From Vitis vinifera (taxonomy: Eukaryota > Streptophyta > Magnoliopsida > Vitales > Vitaceae): DNA of 64,000 nucleotides. Shown here piece by piece: positions 32,558 through 42,506 of this stretch. Under the pieces are notes generated by a model. The model was given only the letters and a program-made list of their open reading frames with translations. It was not told where the DNA came from and made no database searches. The stretch's first letter is position 1. The number at the start of each line of letters is the position of its first letter. The stretch covers positions 6,861,001 to 6,925,000 of the forward strand of contig NC_081807.1 in NCBI RefSeq assembly GCF_030704535.1, read 5' to 3'. The position numbers and the translations under genes were made by a program.

Positions 32558-33248
32558 ACCCAAACGGCCGGTCAAAGCTCCGGCGAGGTGAAATTTTCTA
32601 CAGTGCCGCCGCCCCCTTTCTCCCAGATTTGCTACTGTTCCCTTCTTTTCCACTTAAGCCCATTTCTTTTCATTTTAGTCCACTTACCAAACAACCCACT
32701 CAAGTCCATTTCGTTTCCTTTTAAACAGCCCACTCAAGTCCATTTCTTTTCCTTTTAATCAGCCCACTCAAGCCCAACCCAAGTTCAAAATAAACCCAAT
32801 AACTAACTCCCATTTTTCTTTTAAAACCCTATTTCATCCAAGCCCAAATTACCCCCTTTTCATTTTTTTTTCTTTTCTCTTTATTTTTATAAAACACACA
32901 ATTTAATATTTTTCTCAATTTTTATTAATAAGGAATTTAATTTAATTAATTATTATTATTATTACTTTAATTTAAATTAATTTTAATTAATTAACTTTTC
33001 ATTTTCGTTTTCGTTTTTCTTTTCCGAAAATTCCCAATTACTAAAATCCTAAGAAATTTCCACCTTAAGGCTGACATGGCATAAAATTTTCAACTCACCT
33101 AATTGACCACACAATAAACCGAATTTCACCAATCCAAAACTAACAAGTGTTCTTCAAGCACTTTTCTTTTTGACTTTTCAACCATAATTCAAAATAAGAC
33201 TTTTCAAAATAGAAATGCTAACGTGGCATAAAATACCCGGTCATTACA
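32558..33248 (-). repeat. Gypsy 3' LTR, 5' half only, minus orientation
   Basis: Read on the minus strand it starts TGTAATGACCGGGTATTTTA at 33248. It is preceded by a polypurine tract (AGGGGGGTAGAA, minus strand, 33249-33260). This defines it as the 3' LTR of the minus-strand pol. It is cut off at 32558, where the inverted plus-strand copy takes over. Confidence 0.8.
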
Positions 33249-33297
33249 TTCTACCCCCCTAAAAGAAATTTCGTCCCGAAATTTAAACTAACTTACC

Positions 33298-34044
33298 TTA
33301 AAATTCGTAGAAGAGTTGCGAATAATGTCGTCTCATTTCTTCCTCAGGTTCCCAAGTAGCTTCTTCTATCCCATGGTGTTGCCACCACACTTTGACTGCA
33401 GGAATCACCTTGTTCCTGAACCTATGCTCTCCAATTTCCAGAATTCGTAAAGGTTCCTCCACATAAGAAGTATTTTCACTAATCTGAACATCTTGCAAGT
33501 CCACTACCCAAGTTGGATCTGGAGTACACTTCCTTAGCATTGACACATGGAAAACATCATGCACAAGGGACAACTGTTGAGGCAAAATTAACTTGTATGC
33601 CACTGGGCCAACTCTCTTATCAATCTGAAATGGTCCCACAAACCTAGGGGCTAACTTCCCCTTCTTCCCAAATCGAAATATGCCTCTTCGAGGGGACACT
33701 TTTACAAACACCCAATCCCCTTCCTCAAACTCCAAGGGCCTTCTCCTTTTGTCTGCATAACTTTTCTGTCTATCTTGGGCAGTCTTAAGTTTTTCCTTGA
33801 TGAGTTGTATCTTCTCTGTAGTCTCTTGGACAATCTCAGGTCCCAACAAACGACTCTCACCCATTTCTATCCAACATAAGGGCGATCTACAAGGTCTCCC
33901 ATAGAGTGCTTCATAAGGTGCCATGCCAATACTAGATTGGTAACTGTTGTTATAAGCAAACTCTGCCAAAGGTAAGTAATCTGTCCAATTTCCTCCAAAA
34001 TCCAAAACACAAGCCCTTAACATGTCTTTTAAGATCTGGATCAC
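33298..34044 (-). pseudogene. Gypsy integrase C-terminal part with chromodomain-like tail
   Basis: 248 residues continuing the integrase core (AEFAYNNSYQSSIG, PYEALYGRPCRSP), then the GPY/F-type module (KLAPRFVGPFQI) and a C-terminal chromodomain-like segment (VWWQHHGIEEATWEPEEEM). The last identifies a chromovirus. The stop at 33298 is natural. Upstream the frame is severed from the rest of the integrase by a TAG at 34066-34068 and a frameshift near 34175-34190. Confidence 0.88.
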
Positions 34045-34190
34045 TCTCTCTAATTGACCATCTGTCTAAGGGTGAAAAGCGGTGCTAAAATTCAGTTGGG
34101 TGCCCAAAGCCCTTTGTAAACTCTGCCAAAACTGAGAAGTAAACTTAGGGTCCCTGTCAGACACTATAAATACAGGTATCCCATGCAATC

Positions 34191-34673
34191 TCACAAAATC
34201 TCCTGTATATACAACTTAGCCAAAGAGTTCATGGAATTAGTAGTTTTCATGGCTAGAAAATGAGCTGACTTAGTAAGACGATCCACAATCACCCAAACTC
34301 CATTTTTCTTGCTTCTAGTTCTTGGCAACCCTATCACAAAGTCCATAGTGATATTATCCCACTTCCACTCAGGTATAGGTAAAAGTTGCAACAACCCTGC
34401 AGGCCTCTGGTGTTCAACCTTCACTTGCTGACAAATATGACAGTTAGCTACAAACTGAATAATATCTCTCTTCATTCCACTCCACCAAAACTGTCTCTTT
34501 AAGTCTTGATACATCTTGGTATTCCCAGGGTGAATGGTATACTTCGCCCTATGAGCATTTGCTAGAAGTTCATTTCTCAACTTCACATCTTTTGGCACAC
34601 ACAATCTCCCTTTGAACCTCACACTCCCATCTTCATACATAGACCAATTTTCATCTATTTCACCTGCTACCAA
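34191..34673 (-). pseudogene. Gypsy integrase N-terminal part (zinc-binding region and start of the core)
   Basis: 160 residues with an HHCC arrangement (His in NAHRAKYTIHPG, Cys in ANCHICQQ). The first core Asp lies in ITMDFVIG, followed by VIVDRLTKSAHF. The frame ends in a TGA caused by a small indel at about 34178-34190. It is separated from the RNase H frame by an in-frame TAA at 34710-34712. Confidence 0.88.
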
Positions 34674-34709
34674 TTGGGCTTTAACCTTTTCTAAAAACTC
34701 ATCATGAAC

Positions 34710-37256
34710 TTAGGCCTCCACTATTCTCTGGATAACCATTGGTCTAGCTGATATACTGTACAAGCATGGACAATGCCCTTCCAAACCATGACATAATTCA
34801 AAATCCTCAATAACTGCATGCATCTCAAACTCTCTCAACTCCAAGCTAGACAACTGGCCAACACTCTTCCTACTCAAGGCATCTGCTACAACATTCGCCT
34901 TTCTTGGATGATAATGAAGAACAAAATCATAATCTTCCAATGTCTCCATCCATCTCCTTTGCCTAGAGTTCAGATCCTTTTGAGTGAAAATATATTTCAA
35001 ACTCTTGTGATCAGAGTACACCTCAAACTTCTTTCCATACAAATAGTGTCTCCAAGTCTTAAGGGCAAACACCACTGCTGCAAGCTCCAAATCATGTGTT
35101 GGATAATTCCGCTCATGCTGCTTTAACTGTCTTGAGGCATAAGCTACCACATTGCCTTGCTGTATTAGCACACACCCTTGCCCCACTGTGGAAGCATCAC
35201 AATAAATTGTAAACAACTCTCCACTAATAGGAGTAGTTAACACTGGAGCAGTGGTCAATTTCCGCTTCAACTCCTGGAAAGCATTCTCACACTCCTCATT
35301 CCAATCAAACTTCACCCATTTTCTAGTCAATCGAGTCATTGGTGCTGCAATTCTAGAGAAGTCTTCCACAAACCTCCTATAATATCCAGCCAACCCCAAG
35401 AAACTTCTAACCTCAAATACATTAGTAGGTCTTTGCCACTCCTGTACAGCTTCCACCTTGGAATGGTCTACTGTTATTCCTGCCTCAGAAACCACATGGC
35501 CTAAGAAATTCACTTCAGTAAGCCAAAACTCACTTTTGTCCAACTTCCCATACAACTGATGCCTTCTCAAAGTTCTAAGGGTGGTCACCAAATGCTGTTT
35601 ATGCTCCTCCAAACTCCTGGAGTAGATCAAGATGTCATCCACAAAGACAATCACAAACTGATCCAAGTAAGCACGAAATACTCTGTTCATTAAATCCATG
35701 AATGCAGTAGGGTCATTAGTTAACCCAAAAGGCATGACTAAGAACTCATAATGCCCATATCTCGTTCTAAAAGCGGTTTTAGAAACATCTTCTTCCCTAA
35801 CCCTCAATTGATGATACCCAGTTCTCAAGTTAATCTTACCAAAGACAATCACAAACTGATCCAAGTAAGCACGAAATACTCTGTTCATTAAATCCATGAA
35901 AGCAGTAGGGTCATTAGTTAACCCAAAAGGCATGACTAAGAACTCATAATGCCCATATCTCGTTCTAAAAGCGGTTTTAGAAACATCTTCTTCCCTAACC
36001 CTCAATTGATGATACCCAGTTCTCAAGTTAATCTTACCAAAGACAATCACAAACTGATCCAAGTAAGCACGAAATACTCTGTTCATTAAATCCATGAAAG
36101 CAGTAGGGTCATTAGTTAACCCAAAAGGCATGACTAAGAACTCATAATGCCCATATCTCGTTCTAAAAGCGGTTTTAGAAACATCTTCTTCCCTAACCCT
36201 CAATTGATGATACCCAGTTCTCAAGTTAATCTTACCAAAGACAATCACAAACTGATCCAAGTAAGCACGAAATACTCTGTTCATTAAATCCATGAAAGCA
36301 GTAGGGTCATTAGTTAACCCAAAAGGCATGACTAAGAACTCATAATGCCCATATCTCGTTCTAAAAGCGGTTTTAGAAACATCTTCTTCCCTAACCCTCA
36401 ATTGATGATACCCAGTTCTCAAGTCAATCTTATTAAAATACTTTGCACCTTTCAACTGATCAAACAAGTCATCTATCCTTGGAAGAGGATACTTGTTCTT
36501 CACAGTAACTCTATTCAACTTCCTATAGTCAATACATAACCTTAGTGTGTCATCCTTCTTCTTCACAAACAACACTGGGGCTCCCCATGGCGATGTACTT
36601 GGACGAATAAAACCCTTACCCAACAATTCATCTAACTGAGTTTTCAATTCTTTCAACTCAAGAAGGGCCATCCTATAAGGGGATACTGAAATAGGATCAG
36701 TTCCTGGGTATACTTCAATAGAGAAATCAAACTCTCTATGCGGTGGTAAACCTGGTAACTCATCTGGGAATACATCCTGAAACTTCCTCATTACTAGAAT
36801 TTCTGTAATGTCCTTTTGGGCTTTCTCCTTACCATGAAGGCAAGCTAGGAAATTTATTGATCCCTTCCTCAACACATACTGATAGCACGGATCGGACTGC
36901 GAAAAAGGCAAACTAACACACTTCCCTCCAACAAAGCAAACCTCAAATCCCTCTGGCAGACAAAATATTATCCTACGACGATGACAATTAATAACCGCTC
37001 TATACACTGTCAACCAATCCATTCCCAAGATAACATCATACCTAGTCATATCCAAAATCCTCAAATCCACATTTAGTGCTCTATCTGCCAAGGTAATAAC
37101 ACACCCCTTGCATATTCTATCAACTCTAGAATTCGTACCCATAGGGGACTCAATAAGTAACAAATTTTCTACCCTTTCTGTTTTCAACCCCAATGCATTA
37201 GCACAAGATGCAGAAATGAAAGAATGAGTTGCACCAGTATCAAACAAAACACGCAC
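34710..37256 (-). pseudogene. Gypsy protease-reverse transcriptase-RNase H frame with four 198-bp tandem copies
   Basis: 848 residues. Protease active site DTGA is at residues 6-9. The RT region runs from about residue 200 ([23 protein letters not shown]) to FVDD at 538-541. RNase H follows ([26 protein letters not shown]). Residues 276-539 are four tandem 66-residue copies of the segment between KI(D/N)LRTGYHQLR and FVIVF. Only the last copy continues into the FVDD catalytic motif; in the first three FVIVF is followed by GKINLRTG. The open frame survives the amplification exactly. The amplified domain is unlikely to fold as a normal polymerase. A stop at 34710-34712 separates it from integrase. 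The upstream limit is not a real start codon. Confidence 0.93.
35643..36434. repeat. Four tandem 198-bp repeats within the RT coding region
   Basis: Units 35643-35840, 35841-36038, 36039-36236 and 36237-36434 are almost identical. Visible differences are one base at ATGAATGCAG versus ATGAAAGCAG in the 35643 unit, and a few bases in the last 20 of the 36237 unit (GTCAATCTTATTAAA versus GTTAATCTTACCAAA). 198 is divisible by three, so the reading frame is kept. Confidence 0.95.
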
Positions 37257-37494
37257 CCAAGTACTCTATACCAAAATCATACTTTCCACCAAAAGGACGT
37301 CCTCTTCTGGCTCTATTGGGGTCAAGACAAAAACTCTTCCTACTGTCTGCTTTCCCCTACCTCTAGCATTTGACCCTTGAGAAGAACGAGTCTGACTACT
37401 CATAGTAGTTGTCCTGGTTCCCTGCGCTGTTGGGGGGTAATTGTGGCATCTGGTAGTAAGGCAATTGAAACTGAGGGGGCTGGAAATACACTAC

Positions 37495-37615
37495 TAGCTA
37501 TTGCTGAGAACTTCCCTGAGATTGAGGTCGAGTTTGCTGTACACCCCGCAATGGGCAAGCCCTCCATAAGTGGTCTCCCGCTCCACAACCATAACATACT
37601 CTATTAGCAGCCACA
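37495..37615 (-). pseudogene. Gypsy gag C-terminal fragment with zinc knuckle
   Basis: The minus strand reads CYGCGAGDHLWRAC, a CCHC knuckle (C-x2-C-x4-H-x4-C), followed by a Gln/Ser-rich tail. The N-terminal bulk of gag is missing: at about 37615-37625 the sequence switches to LTR in plus orientation. Confidence 0.8.
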
Positions 37616-37619
37616 ACCA

Positions 37620-38358
37620 AAAGTTACCCCGGGAAGACTCCGAATGGGGAGTGTATTTGGGTGCGGACGCGTATCCTTCGGTGAAAGCCCGAGAACAATA
37701 GTGCATTGTATGACTGTGTGTCACACGTTCATGTGCATTCATGTAATTGTTGAATATTGTGAAATTGTGTATAAAATTATATATTAAACTATGTGGTTTG
37801 ATTGATACTGTTGAATTATTCCTGTGGTGTTGAAGTGTTCTTTTCGTATTCTTTGAAACTTAGTAATCCCCTTAACCCCTTGGGTGTTAGGCATCGTACT
37901 GAGCAATGTGGAAATGCTCACCCCTTCCTTATTACACATTTTTAGATGCAGATATCTCTCTAGAGGATCCACAGGTGGGGCAGTGAGGACTTCAAGATGC
38001 TCCTGGAGCGGCCTAGTGGAGCGTGACATTTTCTGTTATTGTGTTTTTGTTTGGATTTTGGGATTTTTTTTTAGTAATTATGACTCATGGATTTGTTATG
38101 AAGCTTTATTTTGATTAAAGTTGTTAATTGTGAACTTTTATTTTGGACTATAATAAATATTTATTTAATCTTGTTGTTTTGAGTAGTTTTGGGATATTGT
38201 GGTTTATGAGAATTCTGGTGGGATGTATAAAAATAAAAATAAAAATTCAGAGTGTTTTGGTTGACTGCCAACGTGGAATAGGAGGAACCCTTAGGGTCAA
38301 ACCTTTGACTTGGGGTCACGGGCCAAATTTTGGGTCGCCCGGAATTTGGGTCGTGACA
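37620..38358 (+). repeat. Right part of the gypsy LTR, plus orientation
   Basis: About 740 bases ending GGGTCGTGACA, complementary in character to the TGTAATGACC start. It contains a TATTAAAC/ATTGTGTATAAAA promoter-like area and GGTCACGGGCC near the end. It is the missing second half of the LTR begun at 31735, and is followed by the TTTCT duplication. Confidence 0.75.
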
Positions 38359-38363
38359 TTTCT
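38359..38363. repeat. Right 5-bp target-site duplication (TTTCT)
   Basis: Identical to 31730-31734. After it the host sequence resumes (TGTTTGGAATGAATAGG). Confidence 0.85.
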
Positions 38364-38436
38364 TGTTTGGAATGAATAGGTATCGATCTTGTTTAGTTTT
38401 GTTTGGATATGATGGAACTGGAACCCTAAAACCTAA

Positions 38437-38930
38437 TTGTATGCACAAATTTCGTAAGTTTTTTGGTCTTGCAAAAATTAGCAAAATAAATAGGAAAATA
38501 ATGCAAACAAAATAATTATAAAAATTAAAAATATATTATGGGTACAATTTCAATAATCACACTTTGGAAAATGATGATAACGTTTTCTTGATTTCGAATA
38601 TCAATTGAGGGCCACAAGCGGCTTATTCCCGAATGACCTTGTTGAATGACGAAGAACACATATAACAATTTTTTTGCCGTTTACTGAACTTGTAAGGAGA
38701 TTTGATGAAACTCTTTCTTTTATTGTGAAACCTTTTTTCTCGTACGAAGTTACCTCTGAATTTTCTCCTTAGGATTTTTCTTTTTGGATTTTTTTGATTT
38801 CTTAATTTACTCCTCTTGATAGGGAATTTGAATTTCAAATTCCCGAATTTTAGTTACTTAATTCAAGGGATTTAGTTCCTTGATTTTAGCAAATTTTCCT
38901 CTCCGAAAAGTTTTACTAACAAAATTCCAA
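38437..38930 (-). pseudogene. Caulimovirid-like coat-protein fragment, copy 1
   Basis: Direct repeat of 42507-43070. Its minus strand encodes a Lys/Arg-rich stretch (NQKNPKRKILRRKFRGNF, SFIKSPYKFSKRQKNC) followed by a decayed zinc-knuckle region. A basic segment followed by a zinc knuckle is the layout of the coat-protein C-terminus in Caulimoviridae polyproteins. The frame ends early in a stop and has no start codon. It is interpreted as an endogenous pararetrovirus relic. Confidence 0.5.
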
Positions 38931-39430
38931 AATGCAAAACAAAGAAGAGGGGTTAGAAAATAAACAAGATAAGTAACCAAAGAAATTTAAAAAGAGAATG
39001 AACCACAAACTTTAATTACATAAAATTAAAACCATCCATGATAGTAGGTAAACTGAACACATAAAACAAACTTGAAAATTTACATAGCTTAAAAACCATC
39101 CATTATATGAGGTATAACACAAAACATAAATACATAAGGAGATGGATATTTTACAATGGGAGAAGAGAGGAAAGCTTTGAAGAAAGCTTGGGGCTTGGAA
39201 GGCTTACATGTTGAGAGAGAGAGAAGGGAGAGCATAAGCTTGGAAGAGAAAAATGAAAAATTAAAGGATGCTTACAAATGAGGATCAAGCCTCCTTAAAT
39301 AGCCAAAAAAAGAGAACAAAACACTGTTTGCTTTTTTACTAATTGCTGTGAATAGTAATCCCGTGCAAGAATAGTGAATAATGAAAAGTGAACAGTAAAG
39401 GATGCTACTGTAACACTTTTGACATTTTCA
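38931..39430 (-). promoter_or_regulatory. Pararetrovirus-like promoter and leader, minus orientation
   Basis: On the minus strand, GGCTATTTAAGGAGGC (TATA-like, near 39285-39300) is followed by a leader rich in CT (TCTCTCTCTCAACATG). The same block occurs in plus orientation at 41285-41560, and its leader recurs in minus orientation at about 41950-42290. In Caulimoviridae such a promoter drives the terminally redundant pregenomic RNA. Assigned by position and repetition, not by proven homology. Confidence 0.4.
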
Positions 39431-39487
39431 ACGTGAATCCTACTTTCGGCTGAGAAGACGGCTGACAGGTTGCTTTGGACTGTATAG

Positions 39488-40802
39488 TCACATGCTTGCT
39501 GCTTTTGGTGCTGAAATTGCTTGGCTGGATAACATTCTTGTCGGTAGGCTAACAAGAGGAATATGTTTAAGGCAAAGTGTAATCCTCACAATGTTCCTCA
39601 AGAAGCTTGAATTCTCTAGTAATAAACTTGGTTGGAAGAGGATCCAACTTCTTGCTACAGAAAATCTGATGACAAGAATCTGCAGTAATGAGATAACCCA
39701 TATTTTTTGGATAAGCCTCAAAATCCCTGCTAATAATTCTGGCTCTCTAATGTCAAAATTGCAAAGGGAAAGATAGCCGCGTAGGTCTTCTGTTCTGATA
39801 GTGGAGAGAAACAATGTGCTAAGCTGGAATAAGTCTGCCAAAAGAAACCCACTCAGGAGCTTTGCTGATGATGATGGCGTCAGCGAATTTCTTGTTCATT
39901 TTAAATCCTTGAGTTACTTTGGATCAGAGCAGATAATTTGATGAACTAATCCATAATCTAGAAGCTTTTCTGGAGTTAAGAGTAATTCTTCATTCTTGCA
40001 TGGAAGGCTGATTGACGAATAGTACTGCAAGTCCAAGTAAACCCGACTGATTATGAAATTTCTATTGCAGTTGCATAACATCTTCTTAATGCCTTGTTGG
40101 CACTGGATAGGTTCTTCGACAATTCTACAAAGTTTAGAATCATCAAATTCCCTGTCAATAACCAAACTTAAACCTGGGACCTTAAAACCAATATTGGTTG
40201 AGAGATAGATATGAAAATCCTGGATGAGATGAAGATTTGCTTTTCTTCAGCTGAAGACTTGGCTTTTCCAAAAATTAGGAGACGTAGATCTGGCTAAAGA
40301 GAATATAAATTCTCTATTTTATGGAAATACACCCTTAACATACCGTAACCCAACTCTTCCTCACTCAATTTTTTAACATCCACCAGTGGGGTAGAATGCT
40401 TATTCTCACCATTTTCCAGTGGGGAAAATGAGGTTTGAGCTTTTAACATAAGCTAGTGAAAGTCAACTAATTCAAGCTTCCTTTCAAGAGTCTCACACCT
40501 TTCCTGCAAATTAGAAATACAATTGATAAAGGGTTAGTATTAAAAGATGGATTTGTGGGGAAGGAATCCTCCACAAAAGGTAGAGATTCTGAGCTTGAAT
40601 CTATATCCCTGCTAAGGGATGCTGAAGGAATATGATGTTTGAAGTGGCTGCAAGAACCTATTACTTCATAATGTTCATAATAGAGTGACATGAATTTCTC
40701 AGAAAGAACTGAATGAGATTTCTTATAATTTGGAGATTTCTTAATGGGCTTAAGAGGTTTTTTTTTTTGGGCCATGTTCTTGTGAATCCTGCAAAAATTC
40801 AC
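39488..40802 (-). pseudogene. Caulimovirid-like accessory ORF remnant (decayed)
   Basis: Three minus-strand open pieces (40467-40802, 39914-40165, 39488-39841), broken by stops and shifts, lie just upstream of the promoter-like block on the same strand. The first has a Lys-rich start (MAQKKKPLKP) and then a coiled-coil-like ERCETLERKLE in another frame. The last ends with KKLDPLPTKF in one frame, and a near copy of that ending lies on the plus strand at about 41047. A distal ORF before the promoter is the layout of some endogenous caulimovirids. Function unknown. Confidence 0.4.
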
Positions 40803-40924
40803 GAGTTAGGAAATTAGGGATTGAGTTACTTTCTCCTTTAATATATACTCAATTTGAAAATCAAAATTGCTTAAAATATAGCTTGCCACCTAGCAAAAAT
40901 ATGCTTAGAAGCTATATTCTTAAC

Positions 40925-41560
40925 ATCCCATTATTAATCAAATCAAGCATTGGAGAGTTAGAATAATTAGCAGAGATTTTGAAGCTTATCCAAAGAATAT
41001 GAGCTATCTCATTGCTGCAGATCTTTTCCACCAGATTTTCTGTAGTAAGAAATTGGATCCTTTACCGACCAAGTTTGTTACTGAAGATGTTAAGGTTTTG
41101 GAAAAGCATTGTAAAGATTACACTCTACCCTAAGCATATTTCTCATTATACTCTGCCAACAAGAATATTATCCATCTAAGCAGTATTAGCACCAAAAGCA
41201 TCAAGCATGTGACTCCACAGTCCAAAGCAGTCTGTCAGCCGTTATTTCCGCCAAAAGTAAGATTCCTACTGAAAAGTCTAAAAGTGCTACAGTAAAATGT
41301 TACCGTTCACTTTTACTATTCATGCACGGGTTAACTATTCACAGTAGTTGGTCAAAAAGCAAATAGTGTTTTGTCTCCTGATTGGTAGTATTTAATATTC
41401 TCTTTTTGGCTATTTAAGGGGGCTTGATCCTCATTTGTAAGCACCGCTCATTTTCACCGTTCATTTTTCACCTCTTGTTTTCACCTTTCATGTTATCCAT
41501 TCTCTCTTCTTTCTCTCTCATCATGTAATCTCTCTAACCCAAAGCTTTCTTATAAATTTC
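40925..41560 (+). pseudogene. Inverted copy of the ORF end, promoter and leader
   Basis: Plus-strand 40925-41140 matches the minus-strand ORF end at about 39560-39720 (GATTTTGAAGCTTATCCAAA, KKLDPLPTKF). It is followed by GGCTATTTAAGGGGGCTTGA (about 41410) and a CT-rich leader up to about 41560. There it abruptly joins minus-orientation ORF sequence at AAGCTTTCTTATAAATTTC. The two copies form an inverted pair around about 40.8 kb. Confidence 0.5.
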
Positions 41561-41695
41561 TTGATTAGGTACCTTAGGTAACTTCCAATCATCTAAATCA
41601 TTTCGGATCTTAGGATAATTGATCTCTTCATTGTTTACAACAGTATCTTGAGAATTAGTGGATCTCCTAGACATCGTTCTGAAAATCGAACTCAT
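41534..41695 (-). pseudogene. Start of a caulimovirid-like ORF1 (N-terminal 53 residues)
   Basis: ATG at 41695 opens a frame beginning MSSIFRTMSRRSTNSQ, about 200 bases downstream of a tRNA-Met-type primer-binding site. It ends in a stop as it crosses into the inverted leader copy. The position after the primer site suggests the start of the viral polyprotein. Only the beginning is left. Confidence 0.35.
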
Positions 41696-41891
41696 TTTAG
41701 GGTTTTAATCTAGAGCCTAATAGCAGATTGACAGACTTAATGAGACGTCTCCCCAGCCTCTTACAACCCTAACAAGCACCTATCCACGGCTAACAACGGG
41801 CTTAACCCGGCATGGATCACACTCCTCGACACACTGCTACTTATCCTAGGATAGCTCAAAACACCTAAAACAAACCCAACTTTCCTTCCCG

Positions 41892-41905
41892 TGGCTCTGA
41901 TACCA
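41892..41905 (-). other. Primer-binding site complementary to initiator tRNA-Met
   Basis: The minus strand reads TGGTATCAGAGCCA, the classical complement of the initiator tRNA-Met 3' end used by caulimovirids and copia elements. Here it follows no LTR end, which favours a pararetroviral origin. Confidence 0.65.
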
Positions 41906-42289
41906 TAGACACCCAGGATAAGGTCATATGTAATGAAAACATGAATTATGCCAAAATTCAAAACAAATAAGAGAAGTCAGAAAATACACAAGATATTTAA
42001 CAAGAAATTTAAAGAGAATGAACCACAAACTTTTAATTACATAAATTGAAAACCATCCATGATAGTAGGTATAATGAAAACATAAAACAAAGTTAATTAC
42101 ATGACTTAAAAACCATCCATCATAGGAGGTATAACATAAAACATAGTTATATAAGGAGATGAATATCTTACAATGGGAGAAGAGAGGAAAGCTTTGAAGA
42201 AAGCTTTGGGTTGGAGAGATTACATGATGAGAGAGAAAGAAGAGAGAAAGGAGAGCATGAGAGGTGAAAACAAGAGGTGAAAAATGAAC

Positions 42290-42439
42290 CTCACTTGTTT
42301 GTTTTATTGAGAGTGAAGATGTTAATTTTGCTTTACTACAAGTCATGGGGCCCGTAGCGGCGTCATATGTCGATTGTGCAATGACGATCTTGTCATCGCC
42401 CTTGTTGACATGCACAACTTGAGTTCTTTTAGGTGCCAT
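42290..42439 (-). pseudogene. Retroelement-like polyprotein N-terminus fragment
   Basis: ATG near 42439 opens MAPKRTQVVHVNKGDDK followed by an Ala/Thr-rich segment. The frame then continues into non-coding leader sequence. Similar short starts are common in plant retroelement polyproteins. The family cannot be fixed from this fragment. Confidence 0.3.
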
Positions 42440-42506
42440 CGATGAAGTAGAGATCAATCAAAAGATATGAGAGGTAGAGATGTCTTACCGAGTGTGCCAT
42501 AAATTT

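Larger units (their letters stand above)
31735..38358. mobile_element. Ty3/gypsy chromovirus with inverted interior
   Basis: The outer tips are in plus orientation: TGTAATGACC at 31735 and GGGTCGTGACA ending at 38358, flanked by TTTCT on both sides. Inside, however, the polypurine tract, the second LTR copy and all of pol run on the minus strand. The order is: left half of an LTR (+), an inverted left half of an LTR (-), inverted pol and the gag C-terminus (-), right half of an LTR (+). The right half of one LTR, the primer-binding site and the gag N-terminus are missing. An inversion with deletion inside one inserted element explains all of this. Pol also carries stops, a frameshift and a tandem amplification, so the copy is dead. 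Confidence 0.85.

Noticed and set aside
32542..32561. True interstitial telomere tract
   Set aside because: Only about three degenerate units (AACCCTTAACCCTAACCC). Too short to call a telomeric insertion; recorded only as telomere-like.
36345..36539. Plus-strand open frames within the gypsy pol (also 34818-35126)
   Set aside because: Shadows of the minus-strand RT and RNase H frame; no independent features.
31735..38358. Two nested gypsy elements in opposite orientation
   Set aside because: A nested insertion needs a second pair of complete LTR tips and a second duplication. None is present at 32.4-32.6 or 37.6 kb, while the outer tips share a perfect TTTCT. A single inverted element is simpler.
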